A stretch of DNA of 64,000 nt, taken from assembly GCA_027493625.1 (NCBI GenBank), contig JAOSKM010000001.1, positions 1,938,657-2,002,656 on the forward strand, in the 5' to 3' direction. This document shows positions 18,155 to 28,316 of this stretch, in pieces. The stretch is from Planctomycetota bacterium. Its GTDB lineage: Bacteria > Planctomycetota > UBA8742 > UBA2392. Made by a program: the position numbers and the translations under genes. The stretch's first letter is position 1. Each line of letters begins with the position of its first letter. Below the pieces are notes generated by a model. The model was not told the DNA's origin. It worked only from the letters and a program-made list of their open reading frames with translations, and searched no databases.

Positions 18155-20031
18155 ATGGGACTAACCAGGTGGGTCTGTTTCGGTCTATTTGCGTTGTGCT
18201 GCACACCCCTGGTGGCGCAGAACCAGTTTACGGTCACGAACCTCAATGATTCCGGCGCCGGCAGCCTGCGTCAGGCAATCGACGACGCCAACAATACGGC
18301 GAACCAGGTGGTCAGCATGGTGCCGGTGGCTGACGAGGTGCGTTTTCAACCCGGTGTCACCGGCACACTCACGCTGACTACCCCGTTGCCCCAGATCGTT
18401 GAAGGAGTCTCGATCATCGGTCCCGGGAGGTCGCTGCTGACCATCACCGGCTCCGGAACCATGCGCATCTTCGAAACCAGCTTAGGGCACTATCTGGGCG
18501 TGTCGCACATGACCCTGTCCAATGGTTTCGCCAGCGGCGACGGCGGCGCGATCTTCAGCCGCGGCTTCACCGTGATCAACGACGTCGCCTTCAACAACTG
18601 CCACGCGGTCGGCGCCAGTTCCGGGTCCGGTCCGGGCGTGGACGGGCGCGGCGGCGCGATCTTCCATGAACCCGTGCTGGCCGAGTTGTGGGTGACCAAC
18701 TCGCTGTTCGACGGCTGCACGGCCGATGGCGGAAACGGTACCAGCGGCAACGGTGGAGGCGGCTTCGGAGGTGCAGTCTTCCTTTCCAACGGCGTGGGCC
18801 GCTTCTCTCTAAGCACCATACAGAACTGCGCCGCCACCGGCGGTGACACCGCCACCAGCGGAGGCGGGGGTTCGGCCAGGGGGGCGGCGTCTACGCCGAC
18901 TCGGCGCTCGACCTTGACGACGTTGTGATCGACAACTGCAGCTGTACAGGCGGCACCACCACGACGGCATCCGGCGAGGGCGGCCGTACCTATGGAGGCG
19001 GCATCTATGCCCTGTCCAACGTGGACGCGCTGCGGATGACCATCTCGTCGTGCAGCCTGCTGGGCGGCACGCCGGGCGCAGGCGGCATCGGCGGCGAGTC
19101 CGGCGGCGCCGGCCTGTACACGTCAACCCCGGGCGGCACCATGACGGTTTCACTGCAGCTGGTGTCCATCGAGAACTGCGACGCCGTCAGCCCCAGCGGC
19201 GGCTTCGCCTTCGGGGGCGGCATCGCGGGATACACCCAGATCACCCTGCTCGAATCGGAAATCGACCAGTGCACCGCCGCCGGCAGCGGTGGTGGCATTC
19301 ACTACGAGGGCTCCGAGAGCGTGCAGATCACGCGAAGCACAATCAGCAACTGTACGGGCACGGGAGTGTCCGCCATCTCTTCGCCGTCCTTTGTGTTCAT
19401 CAACTGTACCATCAGCACCAACAACGGCGGCGCACTGACCGGCGGCATCGACGTAACCGGTGCGGTCGTGCAACTCAGCTTCAGCACGGTCACCGCCAAC
19501 CAGGGAGCGACCTGGGGTGGCGTGCGCCGCAGCGCAGGCTCGCTCAGCATCATCGGCTGCATCATCGCGGCCAATGCTGGATCGGGCTCAGCAACTGACC
19601 TCGACGCCGCGGCCAGCATGACGGTTCAGAACAGTGTGATCGGTATCCAGGACCCTGACGCCATCGCACAGGACGGCGTCAACGGCAACCAGGTCGGTAG
19701 TGTCGGCACGCCGCTCGACGCGAAGCTCTCCGGCCTTGCCGGCAACGGCGGTCCTACCTCAACCCACGCCCTGCTGGCCGGCAGCCCCGCCATCGACATG
19801 GGTGGAGCCATCAGCCCCCCGAGCACGGACCAGCGTAACGCACCGCGCACGATCGGGCCTGCCGATGCAGGCTCGTACGAGTACGGCGCCACCCCTCCCA
19901 ACACCGGCGGAACCTCCGGCGGCGAGGGCGACTCGCGCTGCGCGGTTTCCGGCAGCGCCGGCCTTGGCTGGCTGCTGCTGCTCGGCCTGCTGGCGGCCAT
20001 GGCCACGGCCGGCAGGCTGCGCCGCGAGTAA
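18155..20031 (+). CDS. Surface beta-helix protein with C-terminal membrane sorting signal (frameshifted)
   Basis: A signal peptide (residues 1-21, ending LVAQ) leads into FTVTNLNDSGAGSLRQAIDDAN, the start typical of polymorphic outer-membrane or parallel beta-helix surface proteins. Gly/Ser/Thr-rich beta-helix repeats with NC and GGAI motifs follow. At the C-terminus, a Gly-rich spacer with SRCAVS, a hydrophobic helix (LGWLLLLGLLAAMATAG) and RLRRE form a tripartite sorting signal resembling MYXO-CTERM. The frame breaks in a G-run at about 18879-18884; adding one base joins the two halves (...GGVYADSALDLDD...). AAGGAGAGG precedes the ATG. Function is probably adhesion or cell-surface structure, inferred from fold only. 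Confidence 0.85.
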
Positions 20032-20047
20032 CTTGCGCCTTCAGAAA

Positions 20048-20074
20048 GGGGCAGGCACCGAAGGCGCCTGTCCC
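20048..20074. repeat. Dispersed hairpin repeat, degenerate copy
   Basis: GGGGCAGGCACC pairs imperfectly with GGCGCCTGTCCC and is followed by TTTCGCCTGTC. A decayed second hairpin may lie at about 20190-20222. It follows the surface-protein gene by 16 bases. Confidence 0.6.
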
Positions 20075-20238
20075 TTTCGCCTGTCGCCCGCCGCGACCTC
20101 CGCCGCCTCCCCCACCGCGTCCCTGCCCGGCGCCCCGGCGTCTGTCACGCCTGCAGGTGAAGCATTGTCGACGCCTCGAACGCGAACGGGGATACTCGCC
20201 CAGCTGAAGGTCCCCAGGTGCTGTCCGGCTTTCCATTG

Positions 20239-20970
20239 TCAGGCAGTTGCGGTCGCGGCCCGGGGCTCCGTGACCGCGCGCGCGGCCGGCATCAGTGCCT
20301 GGCGCAGGCTGAGGATGTGCCCGGCGAAGGCGAGCGGCACCAGGAACGCCGGCAGCCAGATGTAAGGGAAGGTGGCCACCACCTCCGGCCCCGGCTGCAC
20401 GAAGATTTTCTGCATCGGGCCGGGCATCGAGAGCACGGCGTGGATCAGCACGTTGAGCAGCAGCCCCAGCCCCAGCAGGTTCCAGCCGATCACCACCAGC
20501 CTGTTCGGCCTGCGCAGGACCAGCCACGCCGCAAAGGGCGCGGTCAGCCCGGTGACGATGTCGAAGTTGCGCCCCTTAAAGCTCAGCAGCTCAGGCCCCG
20601 CGCCGTTGACAGCCAGCATGAACAGCACCAGCTCAACGGGCACGCGGAAAGCCTGGAAGCCGACCAGTTTCGGCGCGCTGAGCGCGGCGACCACGCGCCG
20701 GCCGAGGGGGCCGAGGGTCAGCACCAGCGCAAGCGTCATTGTGAAGGCCAGCACCGGCAGGTTCGGCGGCATGCGGTCGGGCGCCGGCGCCAGCACGCCC
20801 GAGGCGGCAATCGCGGCTGTCAGTCCCAGCCAGAGGGCAATCGCCGCGGCGGCAACCCCCGTCGCGCGCGCCGCCTGCCCGCGGAAAGCGGCGCGGACCG
20901 CGCTGAGCACGAGCGCAGCGCAGGCGAACACCAGGCACATGAAGAAGACGTCCACGACGATCTGGGGCAT
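20239..20970 (-). CDS. Polytopic membrane protein of unknown function
   Basis: I find no named family. The protein (243 residues from ATG 20968-20970) has about seven hydrophobic helices, for example VDVFFMCLVFACAALVLSAV, ATGVAAAAIALWLGLTAAIA, VLAFTMTLALVLTL, VPVELVLFMLAV, LVVIGWNLLGLGLLLNVLI and FPYIWLPAFLVPLAFAGHI. Between them are loops with FEVGRNFD-like text (SFKGRNFDIVTGLTAPF) that I recall from uncharacterised membrane proteins of several phyla. The open frame extends 67 codons further upstream, but that part is not protein-like. It stands alone next to the IS element. Confidence 0.7.
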   Translation of the reverse strand: MPQIVVDVFFMCLVFACAALVLSAVRAAFRGQAARATGVAAAAIALWLGLTAAIAASGVLAPAPDRMPPNLPVLAFTMTLALVLTLGPLGRRVVAALSAPKLVGFQAFRVPVELVLFMLAVNGAGPELLSFKGRNFDIVTGLTAPFAAWLVLRRPNRLVVIGWNLLGLGLLLNVLIHAVLSMPGPMQKIFVQPGPEVVATFPYIWLPAFLVPLAFAGHILSLRQALMPAARAVTEPRAATATA

Positions 20971-21177
20971 GGCGAAGCCTCCACTTGTCGGCCGCGACAT
21001 TACGAGCACCTTGTTGTATCTGCAACTTAATTCCGGGCCCGCAACGGAAACGGGGACATCTATGAGCGATTGGGTCAAGGGGGCTGAGGGTTGCTTGCGG
21101 GGTTGGTCCAAACATCTATTCGATGTCACCGCCTGAGCGGGCATCACTTGACGAGTTCGCGCCGGCCTCACTCAGGC

Positions 21178-21218
21178 ACTCGACCTCTCAGGGTCATGTC
21201 CCCAGTCCGAGGTCCGGC
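21178..21218 (-). ncRNA. Candidate bridge-RNA loop of the IS element
   Basis: IS110-family elements encode a bridge RNA in a non-coding end. In this element the longer non-coding end is downstream of the transposase. On the minus strand a perfect 6-bp stem (GACCTC / GAGGTC, 21209-21214 and 21182-21187) closes a 21-base loop containing GACTGGGGACA. GGGGACA is complementary to one target flank (TGTCCCC on the same strand) and GACTG equals the end of the other flank. That is what a target-binding loop would carry. Full RNA ends cannot be read from the sequence; this is a candidate only. Confidence 0.35.
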
Positions 21219-21261
21219 TTATCCAACCCGCAGCTCCCCCTGCCTCACGCCTTAGTTGTCC

Positions 21262-22269
21262 CTACTCTGCCTGCCGCCACACCTCCCCGCTGCGCAGCAT
21301 GCTCAGCATCACCCGTGCCAGCCAGTGCGCCGTGGCGACGATGGCCTTCTTGGTGCGCTCTTTGTCCCCGCGCCTGAACTGTTCGTACTTGGCGCGGATC
21401 ACGCCGCTGCGACGGATGCCCTGCCAGGCCGCCTCGACCAGCAACTGGCGGACGCAGCCCGGCCCGTCCTTGGTGATGTGCCCGAGGTGGTTGCGCCTTG
21501 CGCTGGCGTCCTGGCGTGGCACCAACCCGAAGTAGTCGCCGATCTGGCTGGTGCGCGCAAAGCGCCTGGCGTCATCCACCCAGGCCACGAACGCCTCGGC
21601 CGTGCGGGTGCCGACGCCGGGAATCGTTCGCAGCAGCGCCACGCCCGGGTGACGGGCGGCAATCTGGTCGAGCTGGCGCGTGAAGCGCGACACCCGCTGC
21701 TTCAGCAACTCGAGGTCCTCCAGGTGCTCGTCCATCCGCCAACGCGTGGTCTCCGGCAGATCAAGCTGCGTCAGCCACAGGATCCCCTTCTTCGTCCACA
21801 GCCCGCGTGGCGCCTTGATCGCCTGCTCACGCAGCAACGCGCGGATGCTGTTCTTCACCGCAGTGCACTTGGCAACCGTGCGGCCGCGGTGACGGATCAG
21901 CCCGCGCCACTCGCGGACCTGCACATTCGGGACGTAGACGGCGGGCACAGCGCCAACCGAGAGCAGCTTGGCCAGCTTGCTTGCGTCGACACGGTCGTTC
22001 TTGCGCTTGGAAGCGTAGATCAGCCGAAGGTGGCCGGGATGCGCGACGGTGACCGAACGAGCGACGCTTGAGAGGGTTTCAAACCACTTGCCGTAGCCGC
22101 AGCTGGCCTCGAAGCACAAGTCGAAGGGAGCTTCGATTCTTAAAAGCTGCTTTTTGACTTCCTCGGGGCCGCCGCGGACCGTGATGATCGAGGGCTTGGG
22201 CTGGCCGGATGTGATGCCTGCGATTGTGGATTGCGAGGAATGCACGTCGACACCAACATATGTAGTCAT
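21262..22269 (-). CDS. IS110/IS1111-family transposase
   Basis: The 335-residue protein has the N-terminal RuvC-like DEDD domain (YVGVDVHSS, DLCFEASCGYG, KNDRVDASKLAKLL) and the C-terminal Tnp20 domain with a helix-hairpin-helix (LLRTIPGVGTRTAEAF) and the segment GDYFGLVPRQDASA...LGHITKDGPGCVRQLL. These recombinases insert without terminal repeats or duplications, guided by a bridge RNA in characterised members. The gene is intact, so the element may be active. The ATG at 22267-22269 begins MTTYVGVDVHSS as in relatives; GGAGACAAAAC lies directly upstream. Confidence 0.95.
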   Translation of the reverse strand: MTTYVGVDVHSSQSTIAGITSGQPKPSIITVRGGPEEVKKQLLRIEAPFDLCFEASCGYGKWFETLSSVARSVTVAHPGHLRLIYASKRKNDRVDASKLAKLLSVGAVPAVYVPNVQVREWRGLIRHRGRTVAKCTAVKNSIRALLREQAIKAPRGLWTKKGILWLTQLDLPETTRWRMDEHLEDLELLKQRVSRFTRQLDQIAARHPGVALLRTIPGVGTRTAEAFVAWVDDARRFARTSQIGDYFGLVPRQDASARRNHLGHITKDGPGCVRQLLVEAAWQGIRRSGVIRAKYEQFRRGDKERTKKAIVATAHWLARVMLSMLRSGEVWRQAE

Positions 22270-22275
22270 GTTTTG

Positions 22276-22313
22276 TCTCCTGGTTGGGGTAGACCTCGAA
22301 CTGCCAAACGTGA
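22276..22313 (-). other. Hairpin upstream of the transposase
   Basis: GGGGTAG-A-CCTC pairs with GAGG-CTACCCC around a 14-base loop within the transposase leader. It could be part of an element-encoded RNA or a control hairpin for the transposase message. Confidence 0.4.
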
Positions 22314-22387
22314 GGCTACCCCTCCAGGATGACCCATCGCTACATAGTCTCAGTCACCCAGGGCGACTGTCCCCGTCTGCGCACGAA

Positions 22388-22828
22388 CTAAAAACCGCGG
22401 ATGCGCTTGCTTACGCGGAACAGCGTTTCCATTCCGCCCTTGCCAAGGGTGTCTTCGGCCTCGGACTGCGCCTTGCGCCAGTGGGGAATTGCCTGGTGAA
22501 GTTTGCGCCGGCCGTCGTCGGTAAGCAGCAAGGTATGGGAGCGCGCGTCGGCGCCCTGCAGCTTGCTGATCCAGCCGTTGCGCTCCATGCGGTCGACGTT
22601 GCGGCTGAGCGTTGACTTGTCCAGTTTCAGCGCCTCGCACAGGCTGCCGGGATTCACGCCGCCGGTGTGTTCCAGGGCGACCAGGATGGTCATCTGCGGC
22701 GAGGTCAGTCCCACGTTGCGCAATGCGTCATCGTAGATGCCGGTGATGACGCGTCCGAGCAGACGGGTGCGGCTGGCAAGGCAGGCGTTTGCGATCTCGT
22801 CGGCGATGCTCTTCAGTTGTTTGGCCAT
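22388..22828 (-). CDS. MarR-family transcriptional regulator
   Basis: The 146-residue protein has the winged-helix layout of MarR: an N-terminal dimer helix, GLTSPQMTILVALEHTGG, a recognition helix LDKSTLSRNVDRMERNGWI and the wing QGADARSHTLLLTDDGRRKL. MarR proteins are usually dimeric repressors released by small ligands. The gene is divergent from a fatty-acid desaturase, and the shared 156-bp interval holds several inverted repeats, so control of the desaturase and of itself is a reasonable inference. Start ATG 22826-22828. Its 3' end abuts the remains of the dispersed hairpin carrying the IS element. Confidence 0.9.
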   Translation of the reverse strand: MAKQLKSIADEIANACLASRTRLLGRVITGIYDDALRNVGLTSPQMTILVALEHTGGVNPGSLCEALKLDKSTLSRNVDRMERNGWISKLQGADARSHTLLLTDDGRRKLHQAIPHWRKAQSEAEDTLGKGGMETLFRVSKRIRGF

Positions 22829-22850
22829 ACAACTGATTGTAACTGCACAA
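22814..22850. promoter_or_regulatory. Overlapping inverted repeats at the marR start
   Basis: CAGTTGT (22814-22820) and ACAACTG (22829-22835) form a perfect 7-bp inverted repeat with an 8-base spacer centred on the marR start codon. TTGT-AACTGC-ACAA follows at 22837-22850. Repeated ACAA(C) half-sites suggest an autoregulatory operator. Confidence 0.4.
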
Positions 22851-22865
22851 CCGCCCCCGGGGCAA

Positions 22866-22894
22866 TTGATAAACTGACCACCGGGTCATTTATT
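22866..22894 (+). promoter_or_regulatory. Promoter of the desaturase gene with embedded operator
   Basis: TTGATA at 22866-22871 and TTTATT at 22889-22894 are separated by exactly 17 bases, fitting a sigma-70-type promoter. The spacer contains the inverted repeat TGACC-ACCG-GGTCA (22875-22888). A regulator bound there would block RNA polymerase; the divergent MarR protein is the obvious candidate, though another lipid-responsive regulator is possible. Confidence 0.5.
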
Positions 22895-22984
22895 GCCTAG
22901 GATATCGACCATGGCAGGATAAACTGTCGCTACATGAAAGACCGTGTGGGCGGTCTGTTAACTGTTTCTGCAAGGGCAATTGGC

Positions 22985-24058
<1,074 letters not shown>

Positions 24059-24083
24059 CGCGAATCAGCAAAACTGACGGGTT

Positions 24084-24117
24084 AAAAAAAGCGGGCCGCC
24101 TGAGGAGTGCGGCCCGC
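24084..24117 (-). terminator. Strong 9-bp GC hairpin with A7/T7 tract
   Basis: GCGGGCCGC (24091-24099) pairs perfectly with GCGGCCCGC (24109-24117). An A7 tract precedes it on the plus strand, so the U tract lies on the minus-strand transcript. It may limit antisense transcription into the desaturase, or act on both strands at the end of that gene. Confidence 0.5.
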
Positions 24118-24274
24118 CACTACAACCGGTGCTGAGGGAGGCACATTTCAACAGAAACCTGTCGAAACTTGGAGGAGGACAATTTCCCCAGCCCCGGCTT
24201 ACAAAGAGTATAACGGACAAGTACGGCAAGCAAGCTAAAGTATTTTCCGCAACGCTCTGAAAGAACCCCGGCTG

Positions 24275-25116
24275 ATGACGCAACTCCCTGGCACAAAACT
24301 CCTTACAACGATCGCCGAGCGGGTCTCAGAGATTCAGCTGAAATACTTCGACCGCCTCGAAAACGCCCAGATCCAGCACAAGCAGGACCGCCACCGCGAC
24401 CTGCTGACCATCGCCGACAGCGAATCCGAACGCGTCATCATCGAGACCATCCGCGAGGCGTTTCCCTCCCACGGCATCCTGGGGAAGAAACCGGCGCCGA
24501 CCTGCGCGACAGCGAGTGGGTCTGGATCATCGACCCCGTGGACGGCACTACCAACTTCGCCCGCAGCTTCCCGTTTTTCGCCGCCAGCGTCGGTTGCTGG
24601 CACAAGGGCAGGCCGGTGCTGGGCCTGGTCGAGGCGCCCTACCTGCACGAGCGTTTCATGGCCGAGGCGGGCTCGGGCGCGTTCCTGAACGGCAAGCGCC
24701 TGGCCGTCAGCGCCACCCCCGACATCGCGCATTCGGTGCTGGCCACCGGCTTCGCCTACGTGCGCAACGAGGTGGTCCGCAACAACGTGGACAACTTCAG
24801 TCGCCTGATCCTCAAGTGCCACGACATCCGCCGCCCCGGCGCCGCCAGCCTTGACCTCGCCTACGTGGCGGCCGGGCGCTTCGACGGTTACTGGGAGCCC
24901 TACCTGAAGCCCTGGGATGTAGCGGCCGGCTGCCTGCTGGTGACCGAGGCCGGCGGCAGGCTGACGGATTTCCATGGCGGCGACGACTGGCTGTTCGGCG
25001 CCAACCTGGTGGCCAGCAACGGGCTGGTGCACGAAGAACTGCGTGCGGAGCTGTCCGGCACCGAGCCCGAGTACCAGCCCTGGGGCCGCGAGATCGAAAA
25101 GCAGATACGAGGGTAG
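24275..25116 (+). CDS. Inositol-monophosphatase-family phosphatase (frameshifted)
   Basis: Mg-dependent, Li-sensitive phosphatases of this fold act on inositol phosphates, PAP or sugar phosphates. The N-terminal part (24275-24480) covers KQDRHRDLLTIADSESERVII. One G missing in the G4 run at 24481-24484 shifts the frame; with it, the metal motifs GILGEETGAD and IIDPVDGTTNFA read through. The C-terminal motif YLKPWDVAAGCLLVTEAGG follows. About 280 residues, normal for the family. The exact substrate cannot be told; SuhB-like or histidinol-phosphatase-like roles are possible. Confidence 0.88.
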
Positions 25117-25118
25117 GC

Positions 25119-25257
25119 CAGGTTTCAGGATTCAGGTTTCAGGTTACAGGGAAAAGCCTGGACGTCGGGTGCTGGCGGAGGTCGGAACAATCGCCAACTG
25201 ATGCTGCAGCTTCCAGACACGATCCCTGTCACCTGAAACCTGCTCCCTGAAACCTGA
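25119..25257. repeat. 34-bp imperfect inverted repeat with 72-bp spacer
   Basis: CCAGGTTTCAGGATTCAGG... at 25119-25152 is complementary, with few mismatches, to ...CCTGCTCCCTGAAACCTGA at 25222-25256. Each arm itself contains the repeated word CAGGTTTCAGG. It lies between the phosphatase gene and the next gene and could form a long hairpin in either transcript. Confidence 0.75.
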
Positions 25258-25312
25258 TTCCGCTCCGGCCGCTCATTGAACATTGGGCGCGATTGATTGA
25301 TTATTGCCTGCC

Positions 25313-27302
25313 ATGGACACACTGGTCATCGTTCGCAAGATCCGCGAGGCGGAGGCGCTGGCTGATGCCGGCAAGCACGGCGACGCGCGCCGTCTGCTTG
25401 AGCCCCTGCTGGGCGACGATGGCCTGACCAGCGCGCACCGCAAGCTGGTCAGCAAGAAGCTGGAGCTGTTCGAGAAACAGCAGCAGCGCATGACCCGCAT
25501 TCTGTCGCGGCGCGGCACCTCAACCGGCGTGCGCAGCGAGTCCGACCTGTCCTCCGAGCGCACCTCGATCCGCCCGGCTGTGGTGGACAAGTCCGAGCGC
25601 CCCACGGACCGCAGCATCGACAAAGAGGATCGCTCCGAGCGCCCGACCGACCTGAGCATCGAGAAGGAGAACCGCGGTGCCGCCACGGAGGTGGTGCCCA
25701 AGGCCCGCAACGTGGACACCGAGGTGCCGGAGAAGGGCCACAAGCTGAAGGTGGAGCCGCGCGAGAGCAGCGGCCAGAGCAGCGGCATGTGGCGCGCGGT
25801 CGAGGAGCGCCGCGAAGTGGTACGCCCGCCCGACCCCAGCGAATCGCAGGAACTGGCGCCCGTCATCGACAGCGACAGGCTGGACGCCGTGGCTGAAACC
25901 GACGACTCCGACCCGCGCAAGACCGACATCTTCGTGGGCGCCGCCGCAGGTTTCCGACGTAGTGGTGCAGGTCGCGCCTGACGAGGACAGCGCCCCCGTG
26001 ATCAGCCGCCTGAACGTGGACAAGCCGGTGCAACCCCGGCCCCACGACACGCCGGCGCCCTGGAACGACACCCCCGTGCCGCAGGCGATGACCCTGGCGC
26101 CGAAGGCGCTGACGCCGCCGCCCCCGGTCACGGTGCGGGACAGCTTCGTCATTCCGCCCACCGATACCGTGCAGGTCTCCGCGCTTCCCGACAAGGACGA
26201 CCACTCGACCTACCTGCTGGCCGACGATTACTTCGCGCCGCGACCCAGCGCTCGCCCGCAGGCGCGCAGCAACCCCGAGCTCAAGGCCCTGGCCGAGCGT
26301 CTGCCCGACGACGACCTGCGCCGCGAGCTGGCGCTCGAGGTGGTCAAGCTGCGCGAGCAGCTCGAGGCCGTGCAGCGCGACAGCAAGCGCGAACCCCGCT
26401 CGGGCTCGCGCAAGATCGAACGCGAGGACCGCCCGGCGTCGGGCTCGTTCCACATCCCGGCCAGCCAGGTCAACACCATCGTGCGGCGCGCCGCCGGCAC
26501 GGACCAGATCGAGGTCCATATGCCGGGGCGCGACGAGAACGCCTCGGAGCTGCAGGTGCTGCGGCGCGACAGCGTGCGCGGCGAGAAAACCACCGCCAAG
26601 CCGACCGACCGCGTGGCGCTGGCGCAGGACTACATCGACGCCGGCCAGATCCAGAAACCCAGCCTGCTCAAGCCGCTGGCCACCTGGCTGGGCGTGCTGG
26701 TGGTGCTGGGGGTGATCGGCTGGGCCGTGCACCTGGCCTGGCGCTCCATCGCCGAGGCAGACCTGCAGGCCATTGAACTCAGCACCGAAGGCATCGGCGA
26801 GTACCGGCTGGGAACACCCAAGGCCGGCTACGCCGACATCAGCGGCAAGAAGAACATGGTGGAGCCGGCTGTGCTGAATGCGCGGGGCTGGCTGGTGCAG
26901 TATGAAGAGAGCGCCGAGTTGATCACGGCCGTGGCGATGCCGGGGCCGACGCTGGCCGACCCCGATGCAAGCGGCTTCAACGCGCTGCAGATCAGTTTCA
27001 ACGGCGACCTGCTGAAGCTGCAGGGGAACACGACGGCCGAGGCGGTCAGCACGCGGTTCGGCGGCGCAATGCCGCCCTTCAGCCAGGCGGTGTGGGAGCA
27101 GTCCGAAACCTACACGCTCAGCTTCCCCTCGCAGCAGGGCGACCGGGTGCTGGAGTTCTGCTACGACACGCACAACCCGGCCGCGCCGCTGTGGGTGCGG
27201 GTGGCCGACGCGGGCCGGTCGCCGCGCGTGCCGGCGCGCGGCGATTTTTTCGGACGAATAGGCGGGGCTGGTGCGGACAAGCATAAGGCTGCTATCTTCT
27301 GA
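25313..27302 (+). CDS. Single-pass membrane protein of unknown function (frameshifted)
   Basis: No family recognised. The cytoplasmic N-terminal part is helical (VRKIREAEALADAGKHGDARRLLEPLL, TPR-like) and then disordered, with a repeat SERPTDRSIDKED / SERPTDLSIEKEN. A frame change of one extra base near 25937-25953 separates this part from the rest, which reads PQVSDVVVQVAPDED and continues. A transmembrane helix (WLGVLVVLGVIGWAVHLAW) occurs near codon 460, followed by a ~190-residue extracytoplasmic domain. I start at ATG 25313. It ends 16 bases before the MBL-fold gene, so the two are probably an operon. Confidence 0.75.
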
Positions 27303-27318
27303 GCGTCGAAAGGACTGA

Positions 27319-28251
27319 ATGAAGATCCGCTTCTGGGGAGTGCGCGGCAGCCTTCCAACGCCCGGGCCTGAAACGGCCCGCTACGGCGGCAACACCACGT
27401 GCATCCAGGTGATCCGCGATTCCGGCCCGCTGATCATCATCGACGCCGGCACGGGCATCCGCGTGCTGGGCGACCAGCTGATGAAAACGGCCAGGCCGCC
27501 GTTCGACATCAAGCTGCTGGTCACGCACACCCACTGGGACCACATCCACGGCTTCCCGTTCTTCACGCCGATCTATACGCCCGGAAGCAAGGTCGAGGTG
27601 ATGGGCATCGGGCCTTTGCGCGAAGGCAAAAGCTTCGAGCAGGTGATGCGCGACCAGATGACCTACAGCTATTTCCCGGTCGAGAACACCATGCTCGACA
27701 ACGTGGTCAGCTACCTCGACTTCAACCACAAGTTCAAAGACGGCGTGGAGCGCAGCTTCGAGCTGTGTGAGGGCGTCAAGGTGACGCTCAAGCTCACCAA
27801 CCACCCGGTATACTGCATAGCCTATCGCATCGAAGCCGACGGCAGGTGCTTCGTGTTCAGCGGCGACCACGAGCCCTGGGCGCGCACCACCACCGACGAC
27901 CGCCCCGGCGACACGCGCGAGCTGTTCCGCATCATGAACCACCGCATGGTCGAGTTCTGCCGCGGCGCGGACCTGATCGCCTTTGACACCACCTACACCC
28001 AGGCCGAGTACGAGAGCGTGGACAAGCCGCAGCTCTCCAAGCGCGGCTGGGGCCACAGCTACTTCGAGTTCAACATCGGGCTCGCCAGGCAGGCCGGCGT
28101 GAAGCGCCTGGCCTTCACCCACCATGATCCCACGCGAACCGACGACGCGCTCGACCGTTTAATGAGCGAGACCTACCTGCCCCTGGCGAAGAAAGAGGCT
28201 CCGGACACGGAGTTCTTCGCCGCCCGCGAGGGCATGGAGATCGAACTGTAG
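27319..28251 (+). CDS. MBL-fold metal-dependent hydrolase
   Basis: Metallo-beta-lactamase-fold hydrolase, 310 residues. The metal-binding motif is HTHWDHIHG, with later ligands in FSGDHEPW (Asp) and FTHHDP (His). The N-terminus KIRFWGVRGSLPTPG and YGGNTTCIQV are typical of the subgroup annotated as cyclic-nucleotide phosphodiesterase-like or RNase Z-like proteins often found near signalling genes. AAAGGACTGA precedes the ATG. Substrate unknown; a phosphodiester is plausible from the subgroup. It is probably co-transcribed with the membrane protein upstream. Confidence 0.88.
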   Translation: MKIRFWGVRGSLPTPGPETARYGGNTTCIQVIRDSGPLIIIDAGTGIRVLGDQLMKTARPPFDIKLLVTHTHWDHIHGFPFFTPIYTPGSKVEVMGIGPLREGKSFEQVMRDQMTYSYFPVENTMLDNVVSYLDFNHKFKDGVERSFELCEGVKVTLKLTNHPVYCIAYRIEADGRCFVFSGDHEPWARTTTDDRPGDTRELFRIMNHRMVEFCRGADLIAFDTTYTQAEYESVDKPQLSKRGWGHSYFEFNIGLARQAGVKRLAFTHHDPTRTDDALDRLMSETYLPLAKKEAPDTEFFAAREGMEIEL

Positions 28252-28255
28252 GCGC

Positions 28256-28304
28256 GTGGCACAGGCGATCCTGCCTGTGAGTGGCACAGGCAATCCTGCC
28301 TGTG
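28256..28304. repeat. Two tandem copies of a 24-bp palindromic repeat
   Basis: GTGGCACAGGCGATCCTGCC... at 28256-28279 and GTGGCACAGGCAATCCTGCC... at 28281-28304 (24 bases each) contain the palindrome CACAGG-...-CCTGTG. A third copy further on (29220-29665) is split by a MITE-like insertion. They lie directly before the gene at 28317. Confidence 0.8.
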
Positions 28305-28316
28305 CGCGGATGCACG

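Larger units (their letters stand above)
21059..22352 (-). mobile_element. IS110/IS1111-family insertion sequence, about 1.29 kb
   Basis: One DEDD transposase (21262-22269) is flanked by 203 bp of non-coding DNA on its 3' side and about 81 bp on its 5' side. Subterminal sequences resemble each other in inverted orientation (TATGAGCGATTGGGTCA at 21061-21077 against the complement of TGACCCATCGCTACATA at 22330-22346). The outside flanks, GGGGACA at 21052-21058 and CAGTCACCC...GACTGTCCCC at 22351-22374, rejoin through a shared CA into an intact copy of the dispersed GGGGACAGTC hairpin. Boundaries are inferred from that reconstruction. There are no long terminal repeats, as expected for this family. 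Confidence 0.8.
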
